Below, piece after piece: positions 1-7,505 of a stretch of 19,343 nt of DNA. The position numbers and the translations under genes were made by a program. Position 1 is the stretch's first letter; the number at the start of each line of letters is the position of its first letter. Location of the stretch: NCBI GenBank assembly GCA_038229695.1, contig JBBROE010000086.1:1-19343 (forward strand), given 5' to 3'. The stretch comes from JACMLD01 sp038229695 (GTDB lineage Bacteria > Bacteroidota > Bacteroidia > Chitinophagales > Chitinophagaceae). Under the pieces are notes generated by a model. It ran no database searches. It had not been told where the DNA came from and worked only from the letters and a program-made list of their open reading frames with translations.

Positions 1-1271
1 AGGCCGAATTTGAACCACAAAAAGCCAAACCGCATCCCATTGTAAAACACGATGGCGATGAGGGTAGAATAGGCGGCTCCCATCAGCCCGTAAATGGAAA
101 TCAGGACGTAGTTAAGCGGCAATGCAATGATGGTGTAAATAACGTTGGTGGTAAAATCCACCTTCCAGTAATTCGAGGTCGAAATGATCTGGCTATTCGC
201 GCCGGTGCCAAGGTCGACCAGTTTGCTAACTCCAAGGAAGAAAACGACCATTTCGATGCCTTTATAGTCTTTTCCCAGGTAAACCGCCAGGTTATGGACA
301 TTGAGCAGCACCAGGCAAAACATTGACAGGCCGATGATGAGCAGGTTGGTGACGCTCTTGGTATAAATACTGCTGATGCGGGCGAGGTCTTTATTTTTCC
401 AGGACTCGGCCAGCACTGGTATACTGATCGCCGTGATGCTGCGCTGTGGTATTTCCATGAGCGTGACTACATAGGTGGCAATGGTGAACACGGCGGTATC
501 CGATAATCCCCTCGCCGCTTTTGAACTGATGATAAACGTATCCGCTGTACGCGAAAGCAGGTTCAGGAACTGGGCACCGAAAACAAATAAACCGAAACTA
601 AGCATTTTACTTTTCAGGCGCAGGGTAAGGGTACTGATTGTACCGGCGAACGTGAAGCGGCCGGTCCGGCGTAAAATCGCCAGCAGGGCAATTGCCGGAA
701 GGGCGTACGACAGGGAAAACAACAGCAGGAAAAGCCGCAGGCTGATCACGCCGGTCACCAGCAGTACCAGGAGGACGGTAAATAAAATCCGCGGGCCCAT
801 CTCACGCAGCAGGTTTGACGTCACTCCTTTTTTAAAGGACCAGCCGAAACTTTCCAGCCAGAGAAACATCAGGTAAAACAACGAGAAAGGGTAAACGAGA
901 TAGCTAAAGCTTACAAACAACGGCGACTTTGCGCTGAATTTCCGGATGATTTCCTGTTTGACCAGGAAACCGCCACTGCACATCACAGCAAAACCGATGC
1001 AGCAGATTACCAGTGTTAAAGCCGGCAGGTCATTTTTCCGAGCCGGCAGGTGCGCATTGTAAAAGGGATAAAATTTATAAATGACCGGCAGCGAACCCAG
1101 AGTACACAAGGTTGCCAGGGTGATGCCGAGATCAGTGATGAGACGGGTGAGACCGAGTTGCTCGGTAGTCAGGAATTTTGGCGCCAGCACCAGCAAATTA
1201 AACGCGCCGATGATGAAACCGGCCGAAATACCAATGGTGGAACGGATGCTTTGTCGCTGGATAATCCCCAT
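1..1271 (-). CDS. Polysaccharide flippase (Wzx/MATE-type), C-terminus cut by window edge
   Basis: This gene probably moves lipid-linked oligosaccharide units across the inner membrane. The minus-strand frame is open from position 1 up to 1352. I chose the ATG at 1271 (MGIIQRQSIRSTIGISAG) because this N-terminus is typical of Bacteroidota oligosaccharide flippases; the in-frame ATG at 1352 would add 27 unconvincing residues. About 423 residues are visible. They form repeated hydrophobic segments typical of polytopic exporters, for example SFSYLVYPFSLFYLMFLW, ILFTVLLVLLVTGVISL and LIIGLSMFCLVLLN, separated by basic loops. Family members usually have 450-500 residues, so a few dozen C-terminal residues lie outside the window. 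It is divergent from the sugar-nucleotide operon at 1420, which supports a role in the same polysaccharide pathway. The family call is from the protein pattern only. The transported sugar cannot be told. Confidence 0.8.
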   Translation of the reverse strand, partial: MGIIQRQSIRSTIGISAGFIIGAFNLLVLAPKFLTTEQLGLTRLITDLGITLATLCTLGSLPVIYKFYPFYNAHLPARKNDLPALTLVICCIGFAVMCSGGFLVKQEIIRKFSAKSPLFVSFSYLVYPFSLFYLMFLWLESFGWSFKKGVTSNLLREMGPRILFTVLLVLLVTGVISLRLFLLLFSLSYALPAIALLAILRRTGRFTFAGTISTLTLRLKSKMLSFGLFVFGAQFLNLLSRTADTFIISSKAARGLSDTAVFTIATYVVTLMEIPQRSITAISIPVLAESWKNKDLARISSIYTKSVTNLLIIGLSMFCLVLLNVHNLAVYLGKDYKGIEMVVFFLGVSKLVDLGTGANSQIISTSNYWKVDFTTNVIYTIIALPLNYVLISIYGLMGAAYSTLIAIVFYNGMRFGFLWFKFG

Positions 1272-1419
1272 GAAACAGGTGCTAAAAAAAATAAAAATAC
1301 AGGAATAACGCGTATCGCCGGAACAAAATACCCTGTGGCCCGGTACGGTCATATTTTTGGGCGGTAGACGTTCTAAACCGCTAATTTTGGCAAGTTTAAA
1401 AAATGGTCAACGATTCACT
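1272..1419. promoter_or_regulatory. Divergent intergenic region between flippase and rfbF
   Basis: This 148-bp gap separates the minus-strand flippase from the plus-strand sugar operon and must hold promoters for both. On the plus strand it contains a Bacteroidota-type promoter candidate (listed separately). On the minus strand, TATTTTTA near 1280-1287 is one mismatch from TAnnTTTG, but its spacing to a TTTTG is long, so I regard it as weak. No other gene, hairpin or repeat is visible. Confidence 0.5.
1356..1389 (+). promoter_or_regulatory. Bacteroidota-type promoter candidate for the rfbF operon
   Basis: A perfect TAnnTTTG element (TAATTTTG, 1382-1389) lies 30 bp before the rfbF ATG. A TTTG at 1356-1359 sits 22 bp upstream of it. 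This matches the -33 TTTG / -7 TAnnTTTG pattern known for the primary sigma factor of Bacteroidota. TAnnTTTG occurs often by chance; its position ahead of the operon is the main support. Confidence 0.5.
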
Positions 1420-2196
1420 ATGAAAGTAGTCATTTTTGCAGGCGGACTCGGAACACGGATTGCGGAAGAAACAGATACCCGCCCGAAACCCATGGTGGAA
1501 ATCGGCGGTAAGCCTATCCTCTGGCACATCATGAAGATATACAGCCATTACGGCTTCAATGAATTCGTGGTTTGCCTTGGTTACAAGGGCTACCTAATCA
1601 AAGAGTATTTCATGCATTACTTTTTGCATACAGCCGATCTCACCATCGATGTGGCCAACAACACAATGGATATCCACGGCGCCAGTACAGAAGCCTTCAA
1701 GGTGACCCTGGTGGAAACCGGCGCCACCACCAAGACCGCGGGCAGATTACAGCGCGTGCGGCAGTACCTGGGCGATGAAGATTTTATGCTCACTTACGGC
1801 GATGGCGTGGCTGATATCGATATTCCGGCCCTGCTGGCCTTTCACCGGGCGCAGCAGAAAATTGCTACGGTGACGGCAGTGCAGCTGGAAGCGCGGTTCG
1901 GTGGGATGGAGCTAGCTGCCGGTGGCGAAGTGATAGCGTTCCGGGAAAAGGCCAAAGACGAAAACAAATGGATCAATGCCGGGTTTTTTGTCCTCAGCCC
2001 CAAAGTCTTCGATTACCTGCAGGGCGACATGAATGATATGATGTGGGAAGATGTGCCGCTGGAAAAGCTCACCGACGACCACCAGCTGGCGGCGTACCGG
2101 CATAAGGGTTTCTGGAAACCGATGGATGCGCTGCGCGATAAACTTGAACTTGAACAGCTGTGGAACACCAACCAGGCAAAATGGAAAATGTGGTAA
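1420..2196 (+). CDS. rfbF: Glucose-1-phosphate cytidylyltransferase
   Basis: The enzyme makes CDP-glucose from CTP and glucose 1-phosphate in the cytoplasm, the first committed step of CDP-sugar synthesis. The 258-residue product has the usual family length. The nucleotide-binding signature GGLGTRIAEETDTRPKPMVE starts at residue 8, and the metal/substrate segment GDGVADID is at 127-134. Other typical segments are GGKPILWHIMKIYSHYG and NAGFFVLSP. The frame is open 63 bases further upstream, but the ATG at 1420 starts directly at the canonical MKVVIFAGGLGT, so the upstream start is rejected. The gene opens an operon: its last codons overlap the start of the 4,6-dehydratase by 16 bases, a pairing typical of CDP-hexose loci. 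The family call is near certain. Confidence 0.95.
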   Translation: MKVVIFAGGLGTRIAEETDTRPKPMVEIGGKPILWHIMKIYSHYGFNEFVVCLGYKGYLIKEYFMHYFLHTADLTIDVANNTMDIHGASTEAFKVTLVETGATTKTAGRLQRVRQYLGDEDFMLTYGDGVADIDIPALLAFHRAQQKIATVTAVQLEARFGGMELAAGGEVIAFREKAKDENKWINAGFFVLSPKVFDYLQGDMNDMMWEDVPLEKLTDDHQLAAYRHKGFWKPMDALRDKLELEQLWNTNQAKWKMW

Positions 2197-3266
2197 CCCT
2201 GTCAGATTTAATCACGGCATTCCGTGGTAAAAAGGTGTTTGTAACCGGGCATACCGGCTTCAAAGGCGCCTGGCTCCTCGCCTTGCTGCATGTACTGGGC
2301 GCCGAGGTAAAAGGTTATGCGCTACCCCCGGATCAACCCGAAGCGCTGTATAACCTCTTGCCGGAAGGGGCGCTGGGCCAATCGGTCTTTGCCGACATCC
2401 GGGACCGCGACAAACTCACCGGCGAACTGTTGTCTTTTTCGCCCGACTTCATTTTTCACCTGGCGGCACAGGCTATTGTACGTACGTCTTACGAAATTCC
2501 TGCGGATACCTTCGAGGTGAATGTAATGGGCACCGCCTTCCTGCTGGAGGCCATGCGTAAACTTACAGCGCCTTGTGCAGCGGTGATCATTACTACGGAC
2601 AAAGTGTACGAGAATAAAGAGATTCCCGTCTTATATGCCGAAACGGATCGCCTCGGCGGGCACGATCCCTACAGCGCCAGTAAAGCCTGCGCGGAGATCG
2701 TGGTCAGCTCTTTTAGAAATTCTTTTTTTGACCCCGCCTTGATCGGCGTACATGAAAAGGCTGTTGTTACCGCACGCGCCGGAAATGTGATAGGGGGAGG
2801 CGACTGGAGCCGGGATCGCATCATTCCCGATATCATCCGCTCCCTGCAGAAAGAAGAAAAGGTAGTCGTGCGCAATCCGGCTGCCGTACGGCCGTGGCAG
2901 CACGTGCTGGAGCCGTTAACGGGCTACCTGGTGCTGGCGGCCGCGTTACGCGATAGAGCCGGCAACACCGAAGCCGCGTACAATTTTGGTCCGGTACCCG
3001 GTGATCACCTGCGGGTGGATGAGGTGGTGGCGCTGGCGCTCACCGCCTGGGGAAAAGGGGAGTGGGTTGACGGATCTTCTCCGGCCCAGGTGCATGAGGC
3101 TACCCTGCTGCAACTCGATATCTCACGGGCACTGTCCGGCCTGCCCTGGCAACCCAGGCTCACGGCTGCGGAAGCCATCGACTGGACCGTGAAGTGGTAC
3201 CAGCACCCGCCGGAGGCCCGCGCAGCATTTACCTTTGCGCAGATCAAAAATTATTACGCTGTATGA
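2181..3266 (+). CDS. rfbG: CDP-glucose 4,6-dehydratase
   Basis: The enzyme converts CDP-glucose to CDP-4-keto-6-deoxyglucose using bound NAD. It is an extended short-chain dehydrogenase of 361 residues from the chosen ATG. The Rossmann motif TGHTGFKG is at residues 22-29, the active-site TTDK at 138-141 and the catalytic YSASK at 164-168. TGHTGFKGAWL is the particular signature of the CDP-glucose branch rather than RmlB. An in-frame ATG at 2160 would add 7 residues; I prefer 2181, closer to the motif and the usual length. It overlaps rfbF by 16 bases, and its stop overlaps the next start as ATGA, so translation is probably coupled. No 3-dehydrase (rfbH/ddhC) follows, so the 4-keto sugar must be diverted to another product. 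Confidence 0.94.
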   Translation: MENVVTLSDLITAFRGKKVFVTGHTGFKGAWLLALLHVLGAEVKGYALPPDQPEALYNLLPEGALGQSVFADIRDRDKLTGELLSFSPDFIFHLAAQAIVRTSYEIPADTFEVNVMGTAFLLEAMRKLTAPCAAVIITTDKVYENKEIPVLYAETDRLGGHDPYSASKACAEIVVSSFRNSFFDPALIGVHEKAVVTARAGNVIGGGDWSRDRIIPDIIRSLQKEEKVVVRNPAAVRPWQHVLEPLTGYLVLAAALRDRAGNTEAAYNFGPVPGDHLRVDEVVALALTAWGKGEWVDGSSPAQVHEATLLQLDISRALSGLPWQPRLTAAEAIDWTVKWYQHPPEARAAFTFAQIKNYYAV

Positions 3267-3829
3267 CTTTTACGCCGGGGCCGCTGAGCGGCAGCTTTAT
3301 CATCGACCTGGTACCGGTAACGGACAACCGAGGATGGTTTGCGCGCACCTGGTGTAAAAATGAGTTTGCCGTAACAGGTTTTACAGGCGAATGGGTCCAG
3401 ATGAACCATTCCTTTACAGCCGCAGCAGGCACCATCAGGGGAATGCATTACCAGCTTCCCCCTCACCAGGAAATAAAACTGGTTCGCTGTGTTGCAGGTG
3501 CGGTATATGATGTAATCGTGGATATCCGTGCAGGGTCACCCACATTTTTACAATCATGCTCAATTACGTTGTCTGCACTGAACCGGAAAATGCTTTACAT
3601 ACCGGCAGGTTTTGCGCATGGCTTCCAGTCGCTCGAACACAACAGCGAACTGATATATCATCACTCGGAGTTTTACACACCCGGCGCAGAAGGCGGGTTG
3701 AGATATGATGACCCGCTGCTTGCTATCAGCTGGCCAGTAGCTGCTGTGCAGGTGTCAGACCGGGATAAACAACACCCCCTGCTCGGCGCCGATTTTTCCG
3801 GGATTACCCCTCAACCGCTGACCAATTAA
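3263..3829 (+). CDS. RmlC-like NDP-4-keto-6-deoxysugar 3,5-epimerase
   Basis: This 188-residue cupin protein has the length and motifs of the RmlC (dTDP-4-dehydrorhamnose 3,5-epimerase) family. The active-site segment TIRGMHYQ carries the general-base His at 62, and Lys72 lies in IKLVR. The general-acid Tyr is Tyr138 in EFYTPGAEGG, followed by RYDDP and then SWPV and SDRDK. The frame is open upstream, but the ATG at 3263 overlaps the rfbG stop as ATGA and starts right at the conserved N-terminus. Lying between a CDP-glucose 4,6-dehydratase and a sugar C-methyltransferase, it probably epimerises CDP-4-keto-6-deoxyglucose at C3 and/or C5. Retention of the Tyr is compatible with a C5 inversion to an L-sugar. 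The CDP rather than dTDP substrate is inferred from context. Confidence 0.85.
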   Translation: MTFTPGPLSGSFIIDLVPVTDNRGWFARTWCKNEFAVTGFTGEWVQMNHSFTAAAGTIRGMHYQLPPHQEIKLVRCVAGAVYDVIVDIRAGSPTFLQSCSITLSALNRKMLYIPAGFAHGFQSLEHNSELIYHHSEFYTPGAEGGLRYDDPLLAISWPVAAVQVSDRDKQHPLLGADFSGITPQPLTN

Positions 3830-3839
3830 AAAGACTGAC

Positions 3840-5066
3840 ATGAACTGCAGATTCTGCCGCACCCCGCTCACCGATGTATTCATTGACCTCATCAATTCAC
3901 CCGCCTCCAATTCCTTTCTTACCCGGCAAGAGCTGGATGAGCCCGAGACTTTTTACCCGCTTAAGGTTTATACCTGCCCGGTATGCTTTCTCGTCCAGGT
4001 GGACGAATACAAGAAGTCTGATGCCATATTCAATAGCGACTATGTCTATTTTTCTTCCTACTCCACCAGCTGGTTACAGCATGCGAAGCAATACACAGAC
4101 GGCATGGTGAACCGGTTTGGCTTCAACCCCTCATCGCTGGTGGTTGAACTGGCTTCGAACGACGGCTACCTGCTCCAGTATTTTCAACAGCAAAATATTC
4201 CCGTCCTGGGTATTGAACCCACGGCCAATACCGCCGAAGTGGCGCTGGGAAAGGGGATACCGACCATAATAGAATTCTTTGGCGTCGCCCTCGCCAGAAA
4301 GCTTCTCCGGGAAGGGAAACGGGCCGACCTCCTGCTCGGCAACAATGTACTGGCCCACGTTCCGGACATCAATGATTTTGTGGCGGGTATGCAGATCCTG
4401 CTTCGGCAGAACGGCGTCATTACGATGGAGTTTCCCCATCTTATGCAACTGGTAGACAACGCCCAGTTCGATACTATCTACCATGAGCACTTTTCTTACC
4501 TTTCGTTCACCACGGTGCAGAAGATTTTTGCCTCAAACGGTCTTGCGCTGTTCGACGTAGAAGAATTGCCGACCCATGGCGGGTCGCTCAGGATTTATGC
4601 GAAACAGTCCGCAGACCCGGGTAATCCAATAAGTGAACGCGTGGCTGCCCTGCTGCAAAAAGAATCAGCCAAAGGAATGAATGGTCTTGCGTACTATGAT
4701 AATTTCGAGAAAAAGGTACTGCGCATCAAATATGATCTGACGGCCTTTCTGATCGAACAGAAAAGAGCGGGAAAATCGGTTGCTGCCTATGGCGCGGCGG
4801 CCAAGGGCAATACGTTGCTCAACTACTGCGGTATTAAAAAAGACCTCGTTGATTTCGTGGTTGATGCGAACCCGCATAAGCAGGATAAATTTCTTCCTGC
4901 CAGTCACATCCCCGTGGTGGCTGAAGCATTGTTAAAAGTAAAACAACCCGATTTTATCATTATCCTTCCCTGGAACCTGCGCGAAGAGATAATGGCGCAA
5001 CTCGCCTACATTAAGGATTGGGGTGGCAGGTTTGTCATTCCTGTCCCCGAACTGGTAATCTCCTGA
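3840..5066 (+). CDS. NDP-hexose C-methyltransferase (TylC3/TcaB9-like)
   Basis: This 408-residue protein has the three-part layout of SAM-dependent sugar C-methyltransferases that act beside a 4-keto group. First is an N-terminal zinc site with Cys3-x-x-Cys6 and Cys46-x-x-Cys49. Second is a SAM domain with VVELASNDGYLLQYF at 101-115 and IEP at 125-127. Third is a C-terminal domain beginning around SVAAYGAAAKGNTLLNYC (313-330). The motif YHEHFSY (214-220) matches the catalytic Tyr/His-Glu-His region of TcaB9-type 3-C-methyltransferases. It starts 10 bases after the epimerase gene and ends one base before the reductase gene. In this context it probably adds a methyl branch at C3 of the CDP-4-keto-6-deoxyhexose. 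The family is clear; the carbon position is inferred from characterised relatives. Confidence 0.88.
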   Translation: MNCRFCRTPLTDVFIDLINSPASNSFLTRQELDEPETFYPLKVYTCPVCFLVQVDEYKKSDAIFNSDYVYFSSYSTSWLQHAKQYTDGMVNRFGFNPSSLVVELASNDGYLLQYFQQQNIPVLGIEPTANTAEVALGKGIPTIIEFFGVALARKLLREGKRADLLLGNNVLAHVPDINDFVAGMQILLRQNGVITMEFPHLMQLVDNAQFDTIYHEHFSYLSFTTVQKIFASNGLALFDVEELPTHGGSLRIYAKQSADPGNPISERVAALLQKESAKGMNGLAYYDNFEKKVLRIKYDLTAFLIEQKRAGKSVAAYGAAAKGNTLLNYCGIKKDLVDFVVDANPHKQDKFLPASHIPVVAEALLKVKQPDFIIILPWNLREEIMAQLAYIKDWGGRFVIPVPELVIS

Positions 5067-5067
5067 T

Positions 5068-5919
5068 ATGGAAAAGGTACTTGTTACCGGGGCCACCGGT
5101 TTCATTGGAAATTATGTGGTGCGCGAATTGCTGTCGCGCGGCTGCGCTGTTGTTGCCACTTCCCGCGATGCAGTACGCGCGCAGCAAAGCGACTGGTTCA
5201 ACGCGGTAACGTACATCCCCTTCAACTTTCATGATTTCGCGGAACAAACCGATTATTTCCTTTTTTTCGATCAGCCGACCCGGGTGATTCACCTCGCCTG
5301 GGAAGGGTTGCCCAATTATACGGACCCCGTGCATACGACGGTTAATCTTCCGCTGCAGATCGCTTTCCTGAACAACCTCATCCGCCATGGGCTGCGGCGG
5401 CTGACGGTTACCGGCACCTGTTTTGAATACGGGATGCGGGAGGGAAAGCTTTCCGAGGAGATGACCCCGGCGCCGGCAAACGCCTACGCCGCAGCAAAGA
5501 ACAGGCTCAGGGAACAATTGGCGGAAAGCACCACTGCTTATGAGGTCCAGCTGAACTGGGTTCGTTTGTTTTATCTGTATGGCCCGGGACAAAATCCAAA
5601 ATCCTTATTTTCGCAACTGCAGCGAGCGATCGACAATCACGATACTGTTTTTAATATGAGCGGCGGGGAACAGGTAAGGGACTACCTGCCTGTGGAACAG
5701 GTTGCAGCCTGTATCGCGGGGATTGCCCTTCAAAATAAAAGTGCCGGCATTATTAACTGCTGCAGCGGTGAGCCGGTCACGGTTAAGGAAATGGTAGCGC
5801 GTTACCTTCAACAGCAACATGCAGCTGTAACCCTCAACCTGGGTTACTACCCGTATACCGATTATGAGCCTATGGCTTTCTGGGGCGATACCAAAAAATT
5901 GCAAATAATTTTCAAATAA
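5068..5919 (+). CDS. NAD(P)-dependent epimerase/dehydratase, likely sugar 4-ketoreductase
   Basis: This 283-residue extended SDR has the nucleotide-binding motif TGATGFIG at residues 7-14. A catalytic Thr/Ser region lies in VTGTCFEYG (114-122), and the YxxxK pair is Tyr140-Lys144 in YAAAK. LYGPGQNPKSL and VRDYLPVEQV are typical of sugar-nucleotide reductases and epimerases. It begins one base after the stop of the C-methyltransferase gene, so the two are almost certainly co-translated. As the last NDP-sugar enzyme in the operon, it most simply reduces the 4-keto group of the branched sugar. The sequence does not tell the stereochemistry at C4. A 4-epimerase role is the main alternative. Confidence 0.82.
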   Translation: MEKVLVTGATGFIGNYVVRELLSRGCAVVATSRDAVRAQQSDWFNAVTYIPFNFHDFAEQTDYFLFFDQPTRVIHLAWEGLPNYTDPVHTTVNLPLQIAFLNNLIRHGLRRLTVTGTCFEYGMREGKLSEEMTPAPANAYAAAKNRLREQLAESTTAYEVQLNWVRLFYLYGPGQNPKSLFSQLQRAIDNHDTVFNMSGGEQVRDYLPVEQVAACIAGIALQNKSAGIINCCSGEPVTVKEMVARYLQQQHAAVTLNLGYYPYTDYEPMAFWGDTKKLQIIFK

Positions 5920-5923
5920 TTCA

Positions 5924-6694
5924 ATGAGGCAATTAGGCTATAATGTTATCTATTTTATACAATTAATCCGCTATTTTGGATTCAAAGAGGGAGTACTGAT
6001 TTTTTTCAAAATTATTTCGGCCGGGAACAATGGAGTAATTGCAATAAGGTCGAAAAAATTTGGCAATCCGATTCAAATTCGGGTATCAGATTCAGACCTG
6101 CCGATATTTTACCAGGTCTTTTGCGAGTTGCAGTATGATATAAATTTCTACCTGGACTATAAGCCGGCTACGATTATTGATGCAGGGTCCAACGTAGGTT
6201 TCTCCTGCCTGTACTTTGCCACTCTTTTTCCTGAGGCTGCAATTATTGGCGTTGAACCCCAGGCACAGAATTACAAGCAACTGCAATACAATACGGCCGG
6301 TCATCAAAACATAAAAGTATTGCGGGCGGGAATATGGCACCACCCCTGCACCATTTCAATAAAAGATGAAGGAGAATGGAGCGCCAGTTTTGAAGTTCAG
6401 GAAGAGGCCGGCGCCGGCACTCAGTCAGGAGGCTTAAGGGGCATTACCATCGATGAAATAGCGGCTGAAAATAATTTCGAACAAATCGATATTCTAAAAA
6501 TCGATATTGAAGGTGCAGAATTCAACCTGTTTTCTCATAACCCGCACACCTGGTTGCAAAAAACCCGGTGCCTGATCATTGAATTGCATGATTTACTGCA
6601 CCCCGGCACTTCACAGGTATTCTTTAAAGAGATGGCCGTTTACCGCTGGAAGACTTTTATAAAAGGCGAAAATATTATCTGTTTCAAGGCCTGA
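5924..6694 (+). CDS. FkbM family methyltransferase
   Basis: This 256-residue protein carries the FkbM pattern of SAM-dependent methyltransferases. The SAM loop is IIDAGSNVGFSCLYFA at residues 84-99, the acidic loop is GVEP at 109-112, and the family hallmark ILKIDIEGAE is at 190-199. FkbM proteins usually O-methylate sugars or other hydroxyls of natural products and polysaccharides. It starts four bases after the SDR gene, so it looks like the last gene of the operon. Its sequence is more A+T-rich than the genes before it and marks the start of the low-GC stretch. It ends 10 bases from the end of the convergent gene at 6705, leaving no room for a normal terminator. The acceptor sugar is unknown. 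Confidence 0.85.
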   Translation: MRQLGYNVIYFIQLIRYFGFKEGVLIFFKIISAGNNGVIAIRSKKFGNPIQIRVSDSDLPIFYQVFCELQYDINFYLDYKPATIIDAGSNVGFSCLYFATLFPEAAIIGVEPQAQNYKQLQYNTAGHQNIKVLRAGIWHHPCTISIKDEGEWSASFEVQEEAGAGTQSGGLRGITIDEIAAENNFEQIDILKIDIEGAEFNLFSHNPHTWLQKTRCLIIELHDLLHPGTSQVFFKEMAVYRWKTFIKGENIICFKA

Positions 6695-6704
6695 CGTATT
6701 CTAT

Positions 6705-7457
6705 TCATTTGTAAAATGACGATTTAATGCGGTTTTTGACCTGGAACAAAAAGAATCTAAGTTTATACAACAGTGATTGGGGTGTGTCTTCAATATACCC
6801 AACTGTGAAATTTCCTTTTTTCAGGTCAAATGGGGCTGTAATGGCTTTTTTGTCAATAACTACAATTGAATCATAGATATGAATAGCGTAAAGTTTGTCC
6901 TTTAATGCATGATTCTTTACAAACGTGTTTCTCCCGGCATACCACAGATGCATCACATCTATCAAATTTTTTACGTATTCTATATAAGTTCCTTTTCTTT
7001 GTAAACCACCTCCAAAATTGAACCAATAAGAAGTATGGTTATCCTCGCACAGATAGATGCCATGCATCTTAATCTTGCAAAACAAATGTTCAAAACTCAC
7101 AATTTGCTGGCCCATCGTATGGCCGCCATCGTCAATCAGGATATCAATGTCGGGTATTTCGTTGCTTATTTTTTCCAGGAATGCAGGGTCTTCCTGGGAT
7201 CCTATAAAAATGGCGACATTTTCTCTTTCAAATTGTTTGCATTTTGGATTAATGTCTATACCGTAATATTTCAGCCCTTTTCCAAAAAAACGCTGCCATA
7301 AGTCAATGGATCCTCCCTGCGAAACGCCAATTTCCAGTATCGTCACTTCTTTGCCTTGCCAGGGAGCGAAATGTCGGTCGTATATTTCAAAATAATGGTT
7401 CCATTTATGGATCAGGTTTCCCTGGTGGCTTTCAAATATTTCTCTTGTACTTTGCAT
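6705..7457 (-). CDS. Class I SAM methyltransferase, MycE/CmcI-like sugar O-methyltransferase
   Basis: This lone reverse-strand gene encodes about 250 residues. The SAM motif LEIGVSQGGS is at 41-50 and GIDINP at 66-71. DDGGH at 109-113 and EDNHTSYW at 138-145 resemble the metal-ligand and catalytic segments of metal-dependent sugar O-methyltransferases such as MycE, and related CmcI-type folds. I chose the ATG at 7457; a GTG nine bases upstream (7466) would add three residues. No clear Shine-Dalgarno sequence is visible for either. The gene faces FkbM tail to tail and is divergent from the glycosyltransferase at 7506 with 48 bp between. It is notably A+T-rich and opposite in direction to the whole locus, suggesting independent acquisition. 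The methylated position is unknown; 2-O-methylation is a hypothesis from MycE. Confidence 0.75.
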   Translation of the reverse strand: MQSTREIFESHQGNLIHKWNHYFEIYDRHFAPWQGKEVTILEIGVSQGGSIDLWQRFFGKGLKYYGIDINPKCKQFERENVAIFIGSQEDPAFLEKISNEIPDIDILIDDGGHTMGQQIVSFEHLFCKIKMHGIYLCEDNHTSYWFNFGGGLQRKGTYIEYVKNLIDVMHLWYAGRNTFVKNHALKDKLYAIHIYDSIVVIDKKAITAPFDLKKGNFTVGYIEDTPQSLLYKLRFFLFQVKNRIKSSFYK

Positions 7458-7505
7458 AATATGCACTTATTTGTAAAAATGTAAATTAAACTTCATTTTT
7501 AATAT

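Noticed and set aside
5035..5592. 185-residue minus-strand open frame
   Set aside because: It is antisense to the SDR gene, which has full catalytic motifs; no motif of its own is seen.
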